Of a stretch of 8,539 nucleotides of DNA, positions 1 through 6,647 are shown piece by piece. A program made the translations under genes and the position numbers. The stretch is taken from NCBI RefSeq assembly GCF_965138225.1, contig NZ_CBCSAX010000030.1; one strand, 5' to 3'. This DNA comes from Helicobacter_D ganmani (GTDB taxonomy: Bacteria > Campylobacterota > Campylobacteria > Campylobacterales > Helicobacteraceae). The notes beneath the pieces were generated by a model, which was not told the DNA's origin, searched no databases, and saw only the letters and a program-made list of their open reading frames with translations. The number at the start of each line of letters is the position of its first letter. Within the stretch, counting starts at the first letter, position 1.

Positions 1-1
1 A

Positions 2-1801
2 CAAGTCTTTCCCTCCCTTAAATATCCTCCCTTAAAATCTTGTAAAGATTACAAGGAATCCCTAGCTTGTAAATACCATTTAGCTTATCTCTTAGGGGAA
101 GCTTTAAGCAAGGCAGATAAGTTTTGGTATAAAGGTGGATATTTAAAACTCAACCAAGAGATAAAAAAAGCAAAGCAACTCTATAAAATCCACCAAGAGT
201 ATAAAGAAAAACTTCAAGAATTAAATATTCCTTATTGTTTTATCTCACAAGAATTTCTTTTAGATTCTCTTTCTTTTTTAAAGGCAATAGAATCCCTAAT
301 GCACAAACTAAAATCTTACGAAAACGATTCTTTTAAGATAGAATCTTTCTTTTTTAAGCTTTTTTCTCAAATTCCTTTTTCTACTCAAATATCTTTTCTT
401 TTAAAATATAAAGAGGAAATCCTACAATGGCTAAATTCTAAAGAATTTAAAGAACAATACATTAAGACTAACCACCCTTATCCTCCTTTATTGAATCCTA
501 AGAGATTGAATACGAAAAGAGATAAAGAGAAAAACAATAACAATAAAGAAACAGAATGGATTAAAAATGAGGGAGAATTAAAAGAATGTGGTGCAAACTT
601 GCAGAGTAAAGAAGCAGAATCTAAAGACATACAACCTTACCCTAATCTAAGCTATGAGAGCATATCACCTGAACTTGCTTGGGATTTGAATTTGCCGTTA
701 GTTAGGGGGTATAATGGCATTTGGCTTTACAATAGTTGCTCGGGTGGAGAAGCAACAGAAAAATTTTTTAGTTATTGCTCTGGTGTTGAGTTTTGCACTA
801 TATGCTGGAAATTTAAAGAATACAAAAGTGCGTATATTTATCTGTATCAGAACTATTTAGAGGGTAAAAATATTATATTTTCTTTCAATGCTTGGCAAAG
901 TGGTGCGGAAAAATTTGCTAATTTATTAGACAAAAAAGTTCCTCTTTTTAGCATTGCCAGAGATTATATTAGTAGATTAAAAACAGGTGTTAATCATATT
1001 AGTGGCACAGAGCCCATAACTAATAGGTTTAAATTTTTCTCTTTAGAGGATAAAATATTATTTCCACAAATCCATTATCGTGGTGCATATAAAAATAAAC
1101 CTGATATAAACATTATTCAAAAGGAAAATTTTTCTTTGAGATGGGGAGATTTTGGAGGACTTAAATTAAAATTAGAGTGGCTTAAAAATGCAATTTCTAA
1201 AATTTATTTTATTCCTATTGATGAAATTAGCGGAGAGAGAGCATTTTATACTTTTGTAGATTTATCCAAAAAATTGAATTTCAATGTTTCACAAAACTCA
1301 AAAGCTTTTGGCGGTAAAGTCAATCGGTATGAGGGCTTATTAATGTTGCCTTGTATTCTAAAGGTGAATATAAAGGATATTGATAAAATATCAATAGAAA
1401 TATTGATTACAACACATCAATTGCACCCGAATCAAGATGAAAAGCTTATAGACATAATGAATCTCATAAACATCGAAACACCGCAAGAAAATCTTGTTTT
1501 ATATGTTAAGCAAGAGGAATTTGAAGTATTGATGAATAATAAAGTTTTATTGCAATCCATTCAAGAATATTTTGAAAGATACTTTATGGCATTAAAAAAT
1601 TATATAAAAAGCATTCAAGAAAATCTTTTCGGCGAACAGGATATATTAAATTATTTCAAAAGTAATCCAAAACTTGCATTAGAATTTAAAAGAAAGATTC
1701 AAGGGGATATTGAAATTATCAAAGCCAATCGTCCCGACATTGTGGAATCTTGGAAATATTATCAAGAGTTTGAGAGAATGTGTGAGGAGATGGATAAATA
1801 A
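2..1801 (+). CDS. DUF2972-family putative glycosyl/sugar transferase, C-terminal part (5' end outside window)
   Basis: The frame is open from position 2 to the TAA at 1799-1801, giving 599 visible residues. The ATG at 299 is unlikely to be the true start: the 99 codons before it are open, read as protein, and there is no well-spaced ribosome binding site. Residues about 26-62 (HLAYLLGEALSKAD, then FWYKGGYLK) resemble a helical segment I know from Campylobacter and Helicobacter surface-glycan transferases. The segments YPPLLNP (codons 479-499) and SISPELAWDLNLPL (codons 659-700) are hallmarks of DUF2972, whose members are often annotated as sugar transferases in capsule or lipooligosaccharide loci. 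Between them lies a Lys/Asn/Glu-rich low-complexity insert (about 500-637). No signal peptide or membrane segment is visible in this part. It converges with the sulfur operon. Family assignment is from memory of motifs; substrate and reaction are unknown. Confidence 0.72.
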   Translation, partial: QVFPSLKYPPLKSCKDYKESLACKYHLAYLLGEALSKADKFWYKGGYLKLNQEIKKAKQLYKIHQEYKEKLQELNIPYCFISQEFLLDSLSFLKAIESLMHKLKSYENDSFKIESFFFKLFSQIPFSTQISFLLKYKEEILQWLNSKEFKEQYIKTNHPYPPLLNPKRLNTKRDKEKNNNNKETEWIKNEGELKECGANLQSKEAESKDIQPYPNLSYESISPELAWDLNLPLVRGYNGIWLYNSCSGGEATEKFFSYCSGVEFCTICWKFKEYKSAYIYLYQNYLEGKNIIFSFNAWQSGAEKFANLLDKKVPLFSIARDYISRLKTGVNHISGTEPITNRFKFFSLEDKILFPQIHYRGAYKNKPDINIIQKENFSLRWGDFGGLKLKLEWLKNAISKIYFIPIDEISGERAFYTFVDLSKKLNFNVSQNSKAFGGKVNRYEGLLMLPCILKVNIKDIDKISIEILITTHQLHPNQDEKLIDIMNLINIETPQENLVLYVKQEEFEVLMNNKVLLQSIQEYFERYFMALKNYIKSIQENLFGEQDILNYFKSNPKLALEFKRKIQGDIEIIKANRPDIVESWKYYQEFERMCEEMDK

Positions 1802-1843
1802 GCTTAAAATTTGTATTAAAGATTCTTATGAATTGATATGTGG

Positions 1844-1884
1844 TTGCGTCCTTGAGTAGGGTTTGTCTGCTAGCAAGGACGCAA
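1844..1884. terminator. Strong hairpin between convergent genes, possible bidirectional terminator or dispersed palindrome
   Basis: The arms TTGCGTCCTTG (1844-1854) and CAAGGACGCAA (1874-1884) are perfect 11-bp reverse complements. Inside, AGTAG (1855-1859) can pair with CTGCT (1867-1871) around a 7-nt loop, extending the stem past a 2-nt bulge. It begins 42 nt after the + strand stop codon and lies 7 nt past the - strand stop codon, so both converging transcripts would carry it. Neither side has a run of U, so it is not a textbook intrinsic terminator. It may be a 3'-end stabiliser, a Rho-assisted terminator or a dispersed repeat. Confidence 0.5.
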
Positions 1885-1891
1885 TACCCGC

Positions 1892-3208
1892 TTACCGCAT
1901 AAAGTTTGTCCAAAATTCCTCAAAAATATAAGACGAGAGCAGATAGCCAAGTGGTAAATTGACAGCTACACCGAGCGTGAATGCTACAAAGGGCTTATAA
2001 CCCACAGCAATAATTTTCTTAAACTGCGTATTTAAACCAATACAAAGAAAAGTCCAAGTGAAAACCCAATTACGCAAAGTCTTAATCAAACCCAATGTTT
2101 CTTTGGAAAATTGCTGGCTGCTTGCAGAGTCTAAGTTAAGGGTAAAGAGACTTACAAGCACAGAGGCAATGAGGAATCCTAAAATGAACTTTGGAAATCT
2201 CTCCCAAATTATTCCTATACCAACTTGTGTATTTTCTTGTTTGTGCCATACCGCGACAGATAAAAATGCCACAAGCACCGCCCAAATTCCCACAAACATA
2301 TCTCTACCAATCACCTTAATGAGTGTAAAAGCTGCAATGGCTCGTTCATCTCCAATGGATTGCGCTGCGGCTAATCCTGCGGAATCGGCAAACTCTGAAG
2401 TGCCAATCCAAGCTCCAGCTACTCCAGCATCTAAGCCTAATGCCTTGCAAAATAGAGGCAGCAAAATTACCATTACCACAGCCCATAAAACAACAATGCT
2501 AATGGCAAGGCTGATATGTTCTTGTTTTGCCTTTGCAGCATTTCCAATCACGATTGCCGCACTTACACCACAAATAGAACCTCCTGCCCCTAAGGTTGCA
2601 CCAAAGCTTGAGTCTAGCTTAAAAAGTTTTGTTGCTGCGAAATAAATCGTCCAAAAAGTAACAATCGTAATGATACAAGCTTGTAAAATAGCGATTCCAC
2701 CCGCATTGATTAAAAGCGTTAAAGGTAAGGTTGCACCCATAAGAACAATTCCAATTTTGACATAAAATTCCGTAAGCAAGGAATCCTTAAACCATTGTGG
2801 GAGATTTGCAAAATTTCCCAAAACTAATCCAAGCAGAAGCGCAACTAAGGGGGATTCTAACTGAAATTCTTTGGCTTGTGAATGGCTACTGATTAAAAAC
2901 ACAAGAATGCTAAGAATAAATAAAATGCTAAAGCTCACAATAAAGGGCTTAAATTTTTTGTTTAAGAATCTTGAAACAATGCTAAACCAAATTCCAAAAA
3001 AACAAAATAAAATAACAAAATTCAAGAAAGAGAGATTCTTGAAAGCGTCCATAATATCCGTCCCCCTCCAAGAGCCAAATTTCACATTTAAAGCTTGAAT
3101 TATAGAGAATCCATCAAAAAACCAAAATGCACTAATGCCTAAAACTAAAAATAAGCCAATAATATTAGCCCAACTATCTTCTTTTGCTAACCATTTTATT
3201 TCTTTCAT
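1892..3208 (-). CDS. yeiH: YeiH-family (UPF0324) putative sulfate/sulfite exporter membrane protein
   Basis: A 438-residue polytopic membrane protein with roughly 11-13 hydrophobic segments. Family landmarks are the first core segment LVALLLGLVLGN (121-132), GIVLMGATLPL (153-163), the Gly-rich GAGGSICGVSAAIV (207-220), GTSEFADSAG (269-278), KVIGRDMFVGIWA (298-310) and RNWVFTWTFLCIGLNT (379-394). It is longer than E. coli YeiH (about 350 residues), with an N-terminal extension of about 110 residues carrying extra membrane segments, as in the longer family members annotated as putative sulfate exporters. The ATG is preceded by an in-frame TAG 15 nt upstream (3224-3226) and a weak AAGG with 6-nt spacing, so this start is firm. 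It lies 32 nt after cysG on the same strand and is probably the last gene of the operon. Sulfite or sulfate efflux is inferred from family annotation and neighbours; transport has not been shown here. Confidence 0.88.
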   Translation of the reverse strand: MKEIKWLAKEDSWANIIGLFLVLGISAFWFFDGFSIIQALNVKFGSWRGTDIMDAFKNLSFLNFVILFCFFGIWFSIVSRFLNKKFKPFIVSFSILFILSILVFLISSHSQAKEFQLESPLVALLLGLVLGNFANLPQWFKDSLLTEFYVKIGIVLMGATLPLTLLINAGGIAILQACIITIVTFWTIYFAATKLFKLDSSFGATLGAGGSICGVSAAIVIGNAAKAKQEHISLAISIVVLWAVVMVILLPLFCKALGLDAGVAGAWIGTSEFADSAGLAAAQSIGDERAIAAFTLIKVIGRDMFVGIWAVLVAFLSVAVWHKQENTQVGIGIIWERFPKFILGFLIASVLVSLFTLNLDSASSQQFSKETLGLIKTLRNWVFTWTFLCIGLNTQFKKIIAVGYKPFVAFTLGVAVNLPLGYLLSSYIFEEFWTNFMR

Positions 3209-3240
3209 TTTTAACCTTAATTTCTAAATTGTTGATAATT

Positions 3241-4524
3241 TTATAGAATAATTCTTTGCCCCGCAAAGGGCATACAGAGGCATTCTCCTACCGCTTTGCC
3301 TAGTATCAAGATTGCAGGTTTATCGCAGAGTTTAGCCATTTGCTCTAGTTGCCCTAATGTGCCGATGATGGATTTTTGCTCTTTGGAATCCACTTTGGAA
3401 ATAAATGCCGCAGGAAGTGAAAGCGGGATTCCAAGCTCCTTAGCGTTTTGAACGATTTTATCTGCAAAGCTATAAGCCATCATTACGATGAGAGTATAAG
3501 GTGAATTTTTAAGATAATGTAACCATTCTGTGTGAAAAACACTCTCTCTTAAATGTGCAGAAACAATCAGCACACCCGCACTCACTCCGCGCAAAGTTGG
3601 TGTGATTCCACTTGTTAAAGCCCCATTTAAGCTTGAACTTAGCCCACTAATACATTCTACCTCTATGTTGTGAGATTTAAGAAAGCTTCCCTCCTCAAAG
3701 ACTCTACCAAAGATTATGGGGTCTCCACCCTTTAATCTGCCGACATTTTTGCCTTCTTTTGCGTATTGTAGCATTAGTGTATTAATTTTCTCTTGGGAAA
3801 AACTTTGTTTGCCCTTTTGTTTGCCCACACTAATGCAAGTAACGCCAATATTTTCTAAAAGATTCCAAATTTCTTTGCCAATTAAATTATCCAAAAGTGC
3901 CACATCTAAAATTTCAAAAGTCTCCAATGCTTTTAAAGTTAGGCTTTGCAAACTATTTGGACCACAGCCGATAATGAAAACCTTGCCCAAAGATTGCTTG
4001 CATTCTGTTTTGATTTGTTCTTTTTTAGATTCGTCTATCTTTAGATTTTGACGCATTTTTTTGAGTTTTTCCACTAATGATTCAAGAGAGTTTGGCAGGA
4101 TTCTAGCAATTTTGTCTCTTATGCTTTGCGCAAGAATCGGACTTGCACCATTTGTGCTAACAAGCACACTTAAATCTTGATAACGCGCAATCGCCCCAAA
4201 ATAAAAATCACACAGCTTAGGATTATCCACAACATTTAAAAGATACCCAAACTCTTTGCGCTTCTCCCATAAAAATGTGCCGAGTTTTTCATCTCCACTT
4301 GCATCAATGACAAGTTCAAAGCCTTGAAGCAAGGAATCTTGAATTTCTCCAATTTCTACATTAAAGTTTTCAAAGTAGGAATCTTTCCTCTCTCTTGCGA
4401 TGATTTGGACTTCCCATTTGGATTCTTTTAATGCAATATGTTTTTGTTTGGCAACATTCCCAGCACCAATTAATAATGTTTTCTTGGGCGTTAATGCAAT
4501 AGGAAGCGTAAAGGAACCTTGCAT
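3241..4524 (-). CDS. cysG: Siroheme synthase CysG: precorrin-2 dehydrogenase/sirohydrochlorin ferrochelatase fused to uroporphyrinogen-III C-methyltransferase
   Basis: A 427-residue two-module cytoplasmic enzyme (E. coli CysG has 457). The N-terminal Met8-like module has the NAD-binding GAGNVA (20-25), NVVDN with Asp100 matching the catalytic Asp104 of Salmonella CysG, and STNGASPILA (123-132) matching the conserved SSGGTSP region. The C-terminal methyltransferase module starts near residue 181 (VFIIGCGP), with Asp212, GRLKGGDPIIFGR (262-274, Lys265), TLRGVSAG (310-317) and Met349 matching the family's active-site positions. Together these convert uroporphyrinogen III via precorrin-2 and sirohydrochlorin to siroheme. 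The methyltransferase module is divergent: GPNS replaces the usual GPGD and GRVFEE the usual GRGGEE. The ATG overlaps the stop codon of the upstream sulfite reductase gene, whose prosthetic group this enzyme makes. Confidence 0.92.
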   Translation of the reverse strand: MQGSFTLPIALTPKKTLLIGAGNVAKQKHIALKESKWEVQIIARERKDSYFENFNVEIGEIQDSLLQGFELVIDASGDEKLGTFLWEKRKEFGYLLNVVDNPKLCDFYFGAIARYQDLSVLVSTNGASPILAQSIRDKIARILPNSLESLVEKLKKMRQNLKIDESKKEQIKTECKQSLGKVFIIGCGPNSLQSLTLKALETFEILDVALLDNLIGKEIWNLLENIGVTCISVGKQKGKQSFSQEKINTLMLQYAKEGKNVGRLKGGDPIIFGRVFEEGSFLKSHNIEVECISGLSSSLNGALTSGITPTLRGVSAGVLIVSAHLRESVFHTEWLHYLKNSPYTLIVMMAYSFADKIVQNAKELGIPLSLPAAFISKVDSKEQKSIIGTLGQLEQMAKLCDKPAILILGKAVGECLCMPFAGQRIIL

Positions 4525-4538
4525 TAATTTTCCTCTCC
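4522..4538 (-). promoter_or_regulatory. Ribosome binding site of cysG with TAATG stop/start overlap
   Basis: Reading the - strand, GGAGAGG (4538-4532) precedes the cysG ATG (4524-4522). The TAA stop of the reductase gene (4526-4524) shares one base with that ATG. The Shine-Dalgarno sequence therefore lies inside the reductase reading frame. This fixes the cysG start and suggests translational coupling between the apoenzyme and its cofactor synthase. Confidence 0.8.
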
Positions 4539-6248
4539 AATACCATTTTTCTTTAAAGATACAGAAAACAATTCCTCGCTACTCCAATCATAATAAGGCT
4601 TAGGGTTCTCCGAAAAGTTTGGGATTTTTGCAAAAGATTCTGCGATTTTGATAATTTCTTCCTCGCCGCTAGAATCCACCCAAGATTCAAAGGTTTTAAA
4701 TTGTTTTTTAACTTCAAGGAATCGGGTAAGGACTTTATAGACAAATTCGGGCAGATAAAAAGCTGTAATTTGTGTAATTTTCTTAGCAAACCTTGTTTTT
4801 CCCTCCTCTACAACTCCTCCTGTTACGACATTATAAGCAGGGTAGGGAATTCCGCCTTGTCGTTGGATTTTGCCAAAGAATCCTAAATTTGCGGTGAAAT
4901 GATTACCGCAAGAATTTGGACAACCAGAGAGTTGAATCCTGAAGTCTTGTAGGGCGTCCAAATCTATTTTTGATTTAAGCAAATACTTTTCAATCTCTTG
5001 CACTGCTCCTCTAGGACGCGCGATTCCAAGCTGACAAGTCGCTGCACCCGTGCAAGCAACCATATCCCCCAAAATCGTTGCTTGCTTGCTTTGGGGAGAA
5101 AATTCTGTGAGAATTGGGTAAAGTGTTAGCATTTGCTCTGCGCTTAGATTCCTTACATAAAGATTCTGATTTTGCCCAAAAGCAATGCAGTGGGAATTCA
5201 CACTTTTTAGTATGTTGGCTAATTTTTCCGCACTTTTGTAGGGAATATCGCCTAGAGTAAGCGGCACTTTAGCATAAAAATAGCCGCTTTGCTTTTGCTC
5301 TCTTACAAAGCGATTCCACCAAAGTTTTTCCTCTTTTGTCATTTTTGGTAAAGCTTTGTGCTCTAGTTTTGGGAGTTTGATAAAGGATTTTGAGACTTTA
5401 ATCTCCCAATCTTTTTGTGATTTTTGAATCAATTGTTTTTCTTGTTCTATGCGTTTTGTTAGCTCTTCAATGCCAATCTTATCGGCTAAGAATCTTAGTC
5501 TTGCAGAATGCTTATTTTCTCTATTGCCATATTTATCAAACACCTGCTTTACGGCTTGAGCAAATAAAAAACATTCTTTAGCGGGTAAAAAATCTGTAAT
5601 CTTATACCCCAAACGGCTTTTTGAACCCATTCCTCCGGCAATATAGACAATAAATCCTTTTCTGTTACCTTTTTTAGTAGCGATGAATCCTACATCTGTA
5701 ATGGTTGCAGTGGCTCTATCGGCTTTGGAGCTTGAAAAAGAAATTTTAAATTTACGCGGTAAATTAAAGGAATCTTTGAGAGCTAACATTCTTTCTGTGA
5801 TTGCATTAGCATAGGGTTGAATGTCAAATACATCATCTTTTGCGATTCCAGAGAGTGCATCTCCTACGATTCCGCGCACACAATTTCCTCCACTCCCACG
5901 ACCACTAAGCCTTAGTTTGTGTAATTCTTGCGTAACAAGGCAGAGATTTTCAAAATCTACATAATGTAGCTGAATCCCCCCTCTTGTAGTGATGTGTAGG
6001 CTTTGATTGGCATAATTTTGGGCTAGTTTAGAAATCCCAAGTAATTGTTTGGGTGTGATTTGTCCCCCGTGAGTTTTGATGCGAACCATATAAGTATTTT
6101 TTTCTCTTTGTTCATAAATTCCATAAGGCACACGAATTGCCTTGAAAGTAACCTCGTCTAGTTTGCCGTTTTTAAAATCTTCACAACTTTTACTTAGGAA
6201 GTTGAAATCATTTTCTAAAACAGAGTTTGGTATTGTGTAATAACTCAT
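4524..6248 (-). CDS. Siroheme/4Fe-4S sulfite reductase, ferredoxin type (nitrite/sulfite reductase family)
   Basis: A 574-residue protein with the duplicated architecture of the family. The C-terminal half carries the cluster and siroheme ligands CTGAATC (Cys399, Cys405) and CPNSC (Cys443, Cys447). Anion-binding residues in the N-terminal half are TTRGG (Arg89), CVRG (Arg125) and PRKFK (Lys166, Lys168). Sulfite reductases carry two lysines in that last motif, while plant nitrite reductase has Lys-x-Asn, so six-electron reduction of sulfite to sulfide is favoured. No flavin domain or CysJ-like partner is present in the window, so a ferredoxin is the likely donor. The start is firm: an in-frame TAA lies 9 nt upstream (6258-6260), overlapping the AAGGGA ribosome binding site (6259-6254). 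It is first in an operon with cysG and the YeiH-type gene. Nitrite use remains possible. Confidence 0.9.
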   Translation of the reverse strand: MSYYTIPNSVLENDFNFLSKSCEDFKNGKLDEVTFKAIRVPYGIYEQREKNTYMVRIKTHGGQITPKQLLGISKLAQNYANQSLHITTRGGIQLHYVDFENLCLVTQELHKLRLSGRGSGGNCVRGIVGDALSGIAKDDVFDIQPYANAITERMLALKDSFNLPRKFKISFSSSKADRATATITDVGFIATKKGNRKGFIVYIAGGMGSKSRLGYKITDFLPAKECFLFAQAVKQVFDKYGNRENKHSARLRFLADKIGIEELTKRIEQEKQLIQKSQKDWEIKVSKSFIKLPKLEHKALPKMTKEEKLWWNRFVREQKQSGYFYAKVPLTLGDIPYKSAEKLANILKSVNSHCIAFGQNQNLYVRNLSAEQMLTLYPILTEFSPQSKQATILGDMVACTGAATCQLGIARPRGAVQEIEKYLLKSKIDLDALQDFRIQLSGCPNSCGNHFTANLGFFGKIQRQGGIPYPAYNVVTGGVVEEGKTRFAKKITQITAFYLPEFVYKVLTRFLEVKKQFKTFESWVDSSGEEEIIKIAESFAKIPNFSENPKPYYDWSSEELFSVSLKKNGIGEEN

Positions 6249-6281
6249 AAAAATCCCTTAAAATTTAACGATGAGGGAGAA

Positions 6282-6287
6282 ATTATA
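6282..6287 (-). promoter_or_regulatory. -10 element of the sulfite reductase operon promoter
   Basis: The - strand reads a perfect TATAAT here, 33 nt before the start codon, in AT-rich DNA. There is no clear -35 hexamer, as is usual for the main sigma factor of Helicobacter. Transcription would begin near 6275, giving a leader of about 27 nt, too short for a riboswitch. Confidence 0.6.
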
Positions 6288-6306
6288 CTTCCTAAATTCT
6301 TAAATT

Positions 6307-6333
6307 TTTATAAATACATATTGTATTCATAAA
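6307..6333. promoter_or_regulatory. Imperfect AT-rich palindrome upstream of the sulfur-operon promoter, candidate operator
   Basis: Centred on 6320, 11 of 13 base pairs are symmetric. The inner arms AATACA (6313-6318) and TGTATT (6322-6327) are perfect, and the outer arms TTTAT and ATAAA (6307-6311, 6329-6333) continue the symmetry after one mismatch. Its centre lies about 45 bp upstream of the inferred start of the sulfur operon. A dimeric regulator is possible, but no known consensus was recognised, and AT-rich DNA produces palindromes by chance. Confidence 0.4.
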
Positions 6334-6398
6334 TAATAATAAAATTGGTCTTTAAAATTTCATTTCCCCCCTTTAACCTCCCCTTAAGTTTTCTTTGC

Positions 6399-6404
6399 TA
6401 TAAT
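6399..6404 (+). promoter_or_regulatory. -10 element of the 16S rRNA promoter
   Basis: A perfect TATAAT within TTTGCTATAATTTTG, including the upstream G seen in many Helicobacter promoters. Transcription would start near 6411, giving a leader of about 550 nt. No convincing -35 is present; a pyrimidine-rich block with C-tracts (6365-6383) and an AT-rich stretch (6300-6360) lie upstream. The site is divergent from the sulfur-operon promoter, with about 110 bp between the two -10 boxes. Confidence 0.65.
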
Positions 6405-6444
6405 TTTGCTTCCTTTTTTGCGCTAAAAATCTTTAGAGTAAAAA

Positions 6445-6455
6445 TGTTCTTTAAC
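6445..6455 (+). promoter_or_regulatory. boxA-like antitermination signal in the 16S leader
   Basis: TGTTCTTTAAC matches all 11 positions of the bacterial rRNA boxA core TGYTCTTTAAC, the RNA site bound by NusB/NusE. It lies about 35 nt after the inferred transcription start, a usual place for such a signal. Confidence 0.65.
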
Positions 6456-6480
6456 TTTTGTAATGTATTTACATCTATAT

Positions 6481-6527
6481 AAAGTTAAAATGATCTTTGA
6501 AAACTAAGCAGGAAATAGAAGAACAAC
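6481..6527 (+). repeat. 5' arm of the 16S precursor processing stem
   Basis: This arm is complementary to 8494-8535 beyond the 16S 3' end. The core is 18 perfect pairs (6498-6515), then a 4-nt excess on this side, then AGAACAAC (6520-6527) pairing with 8494-8501. Outside the core, AAAGTTAAA (6481-6489) pairs with 8527-8535, with a few wobbles or bulges between. Such leader/trailer duplexes enclosing 16S are RNase III substrates. Confidence 0.85.
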
Positions 6528-6574
6528 ATTCTTTTTATTTTCTAATTTCTTAACAACATAAACTCATTTATTAC

Positions 6575-6603
6575 TTTGTAGTTTTACGCTTGTAAAACAC
6601 AAG
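6575..6603 (+). other. Hairpin in the 16S leader
   Basis: GTTTTAC (6581-6587) and GTAAAAC (6592-6598) form a perfect 7-bp stem closed by the loop GCTT. Outer bases TTTGT (6575-6579) and ACAAG (6599-6603) extend it past a single bulged A. It lies about 50 nt after the 5' processing arm and is probably part of the precursor fold. Confidence 0.5.
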
Positions 6604-6620
6604 TCTAAACAGAGATTTTG

Positions 6621-6647
6621 AGATTTTAGGACAAACTAACCTAATCT
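6621..6647 (+). other. Second hairpin in the 16S leader
   Basis: AGAT (6621-6624) and TAGG (6627-6630) pair with CCTA (6640-6643) and ATCT (6644-6647), leaving a TT bulge and a 9-nt loop. It is short and AT-rich, so of modest stability. Confidence 0.3.

Noticed and set aside
1719..1913. 64-codon open frame on the - strand spanning the convergent junction
   Set aside because: It runs through the hairpin and the ends of both flanking genes and has no recognisable protein features.
2058..2645. 195-codon open frame antisense to the YeiH-type gene
   Set aside because: The opposite frame encodes a clear membrane-protein family with conserved motifs; this one has atypical low-complexity content and looks like a shadow.
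3716..4051. 111-codon open frame antisense to cysG
   Set aside because: It lies fully within a well-supported gene and has no family resemblance.
6248..6275. Possible riboswitch upstream of the sulfur operon
   Set aside because: The inferred untranslated leader is only about 27 nt, too short for a known riboswitch.
6365..6383. C-tracts upstream of the 16S promoter as a phase-variation tract
   Set aside because: The longest run is six C, too short for typical slippage-driven switching, and rRNA expression is not expected to phase vary.
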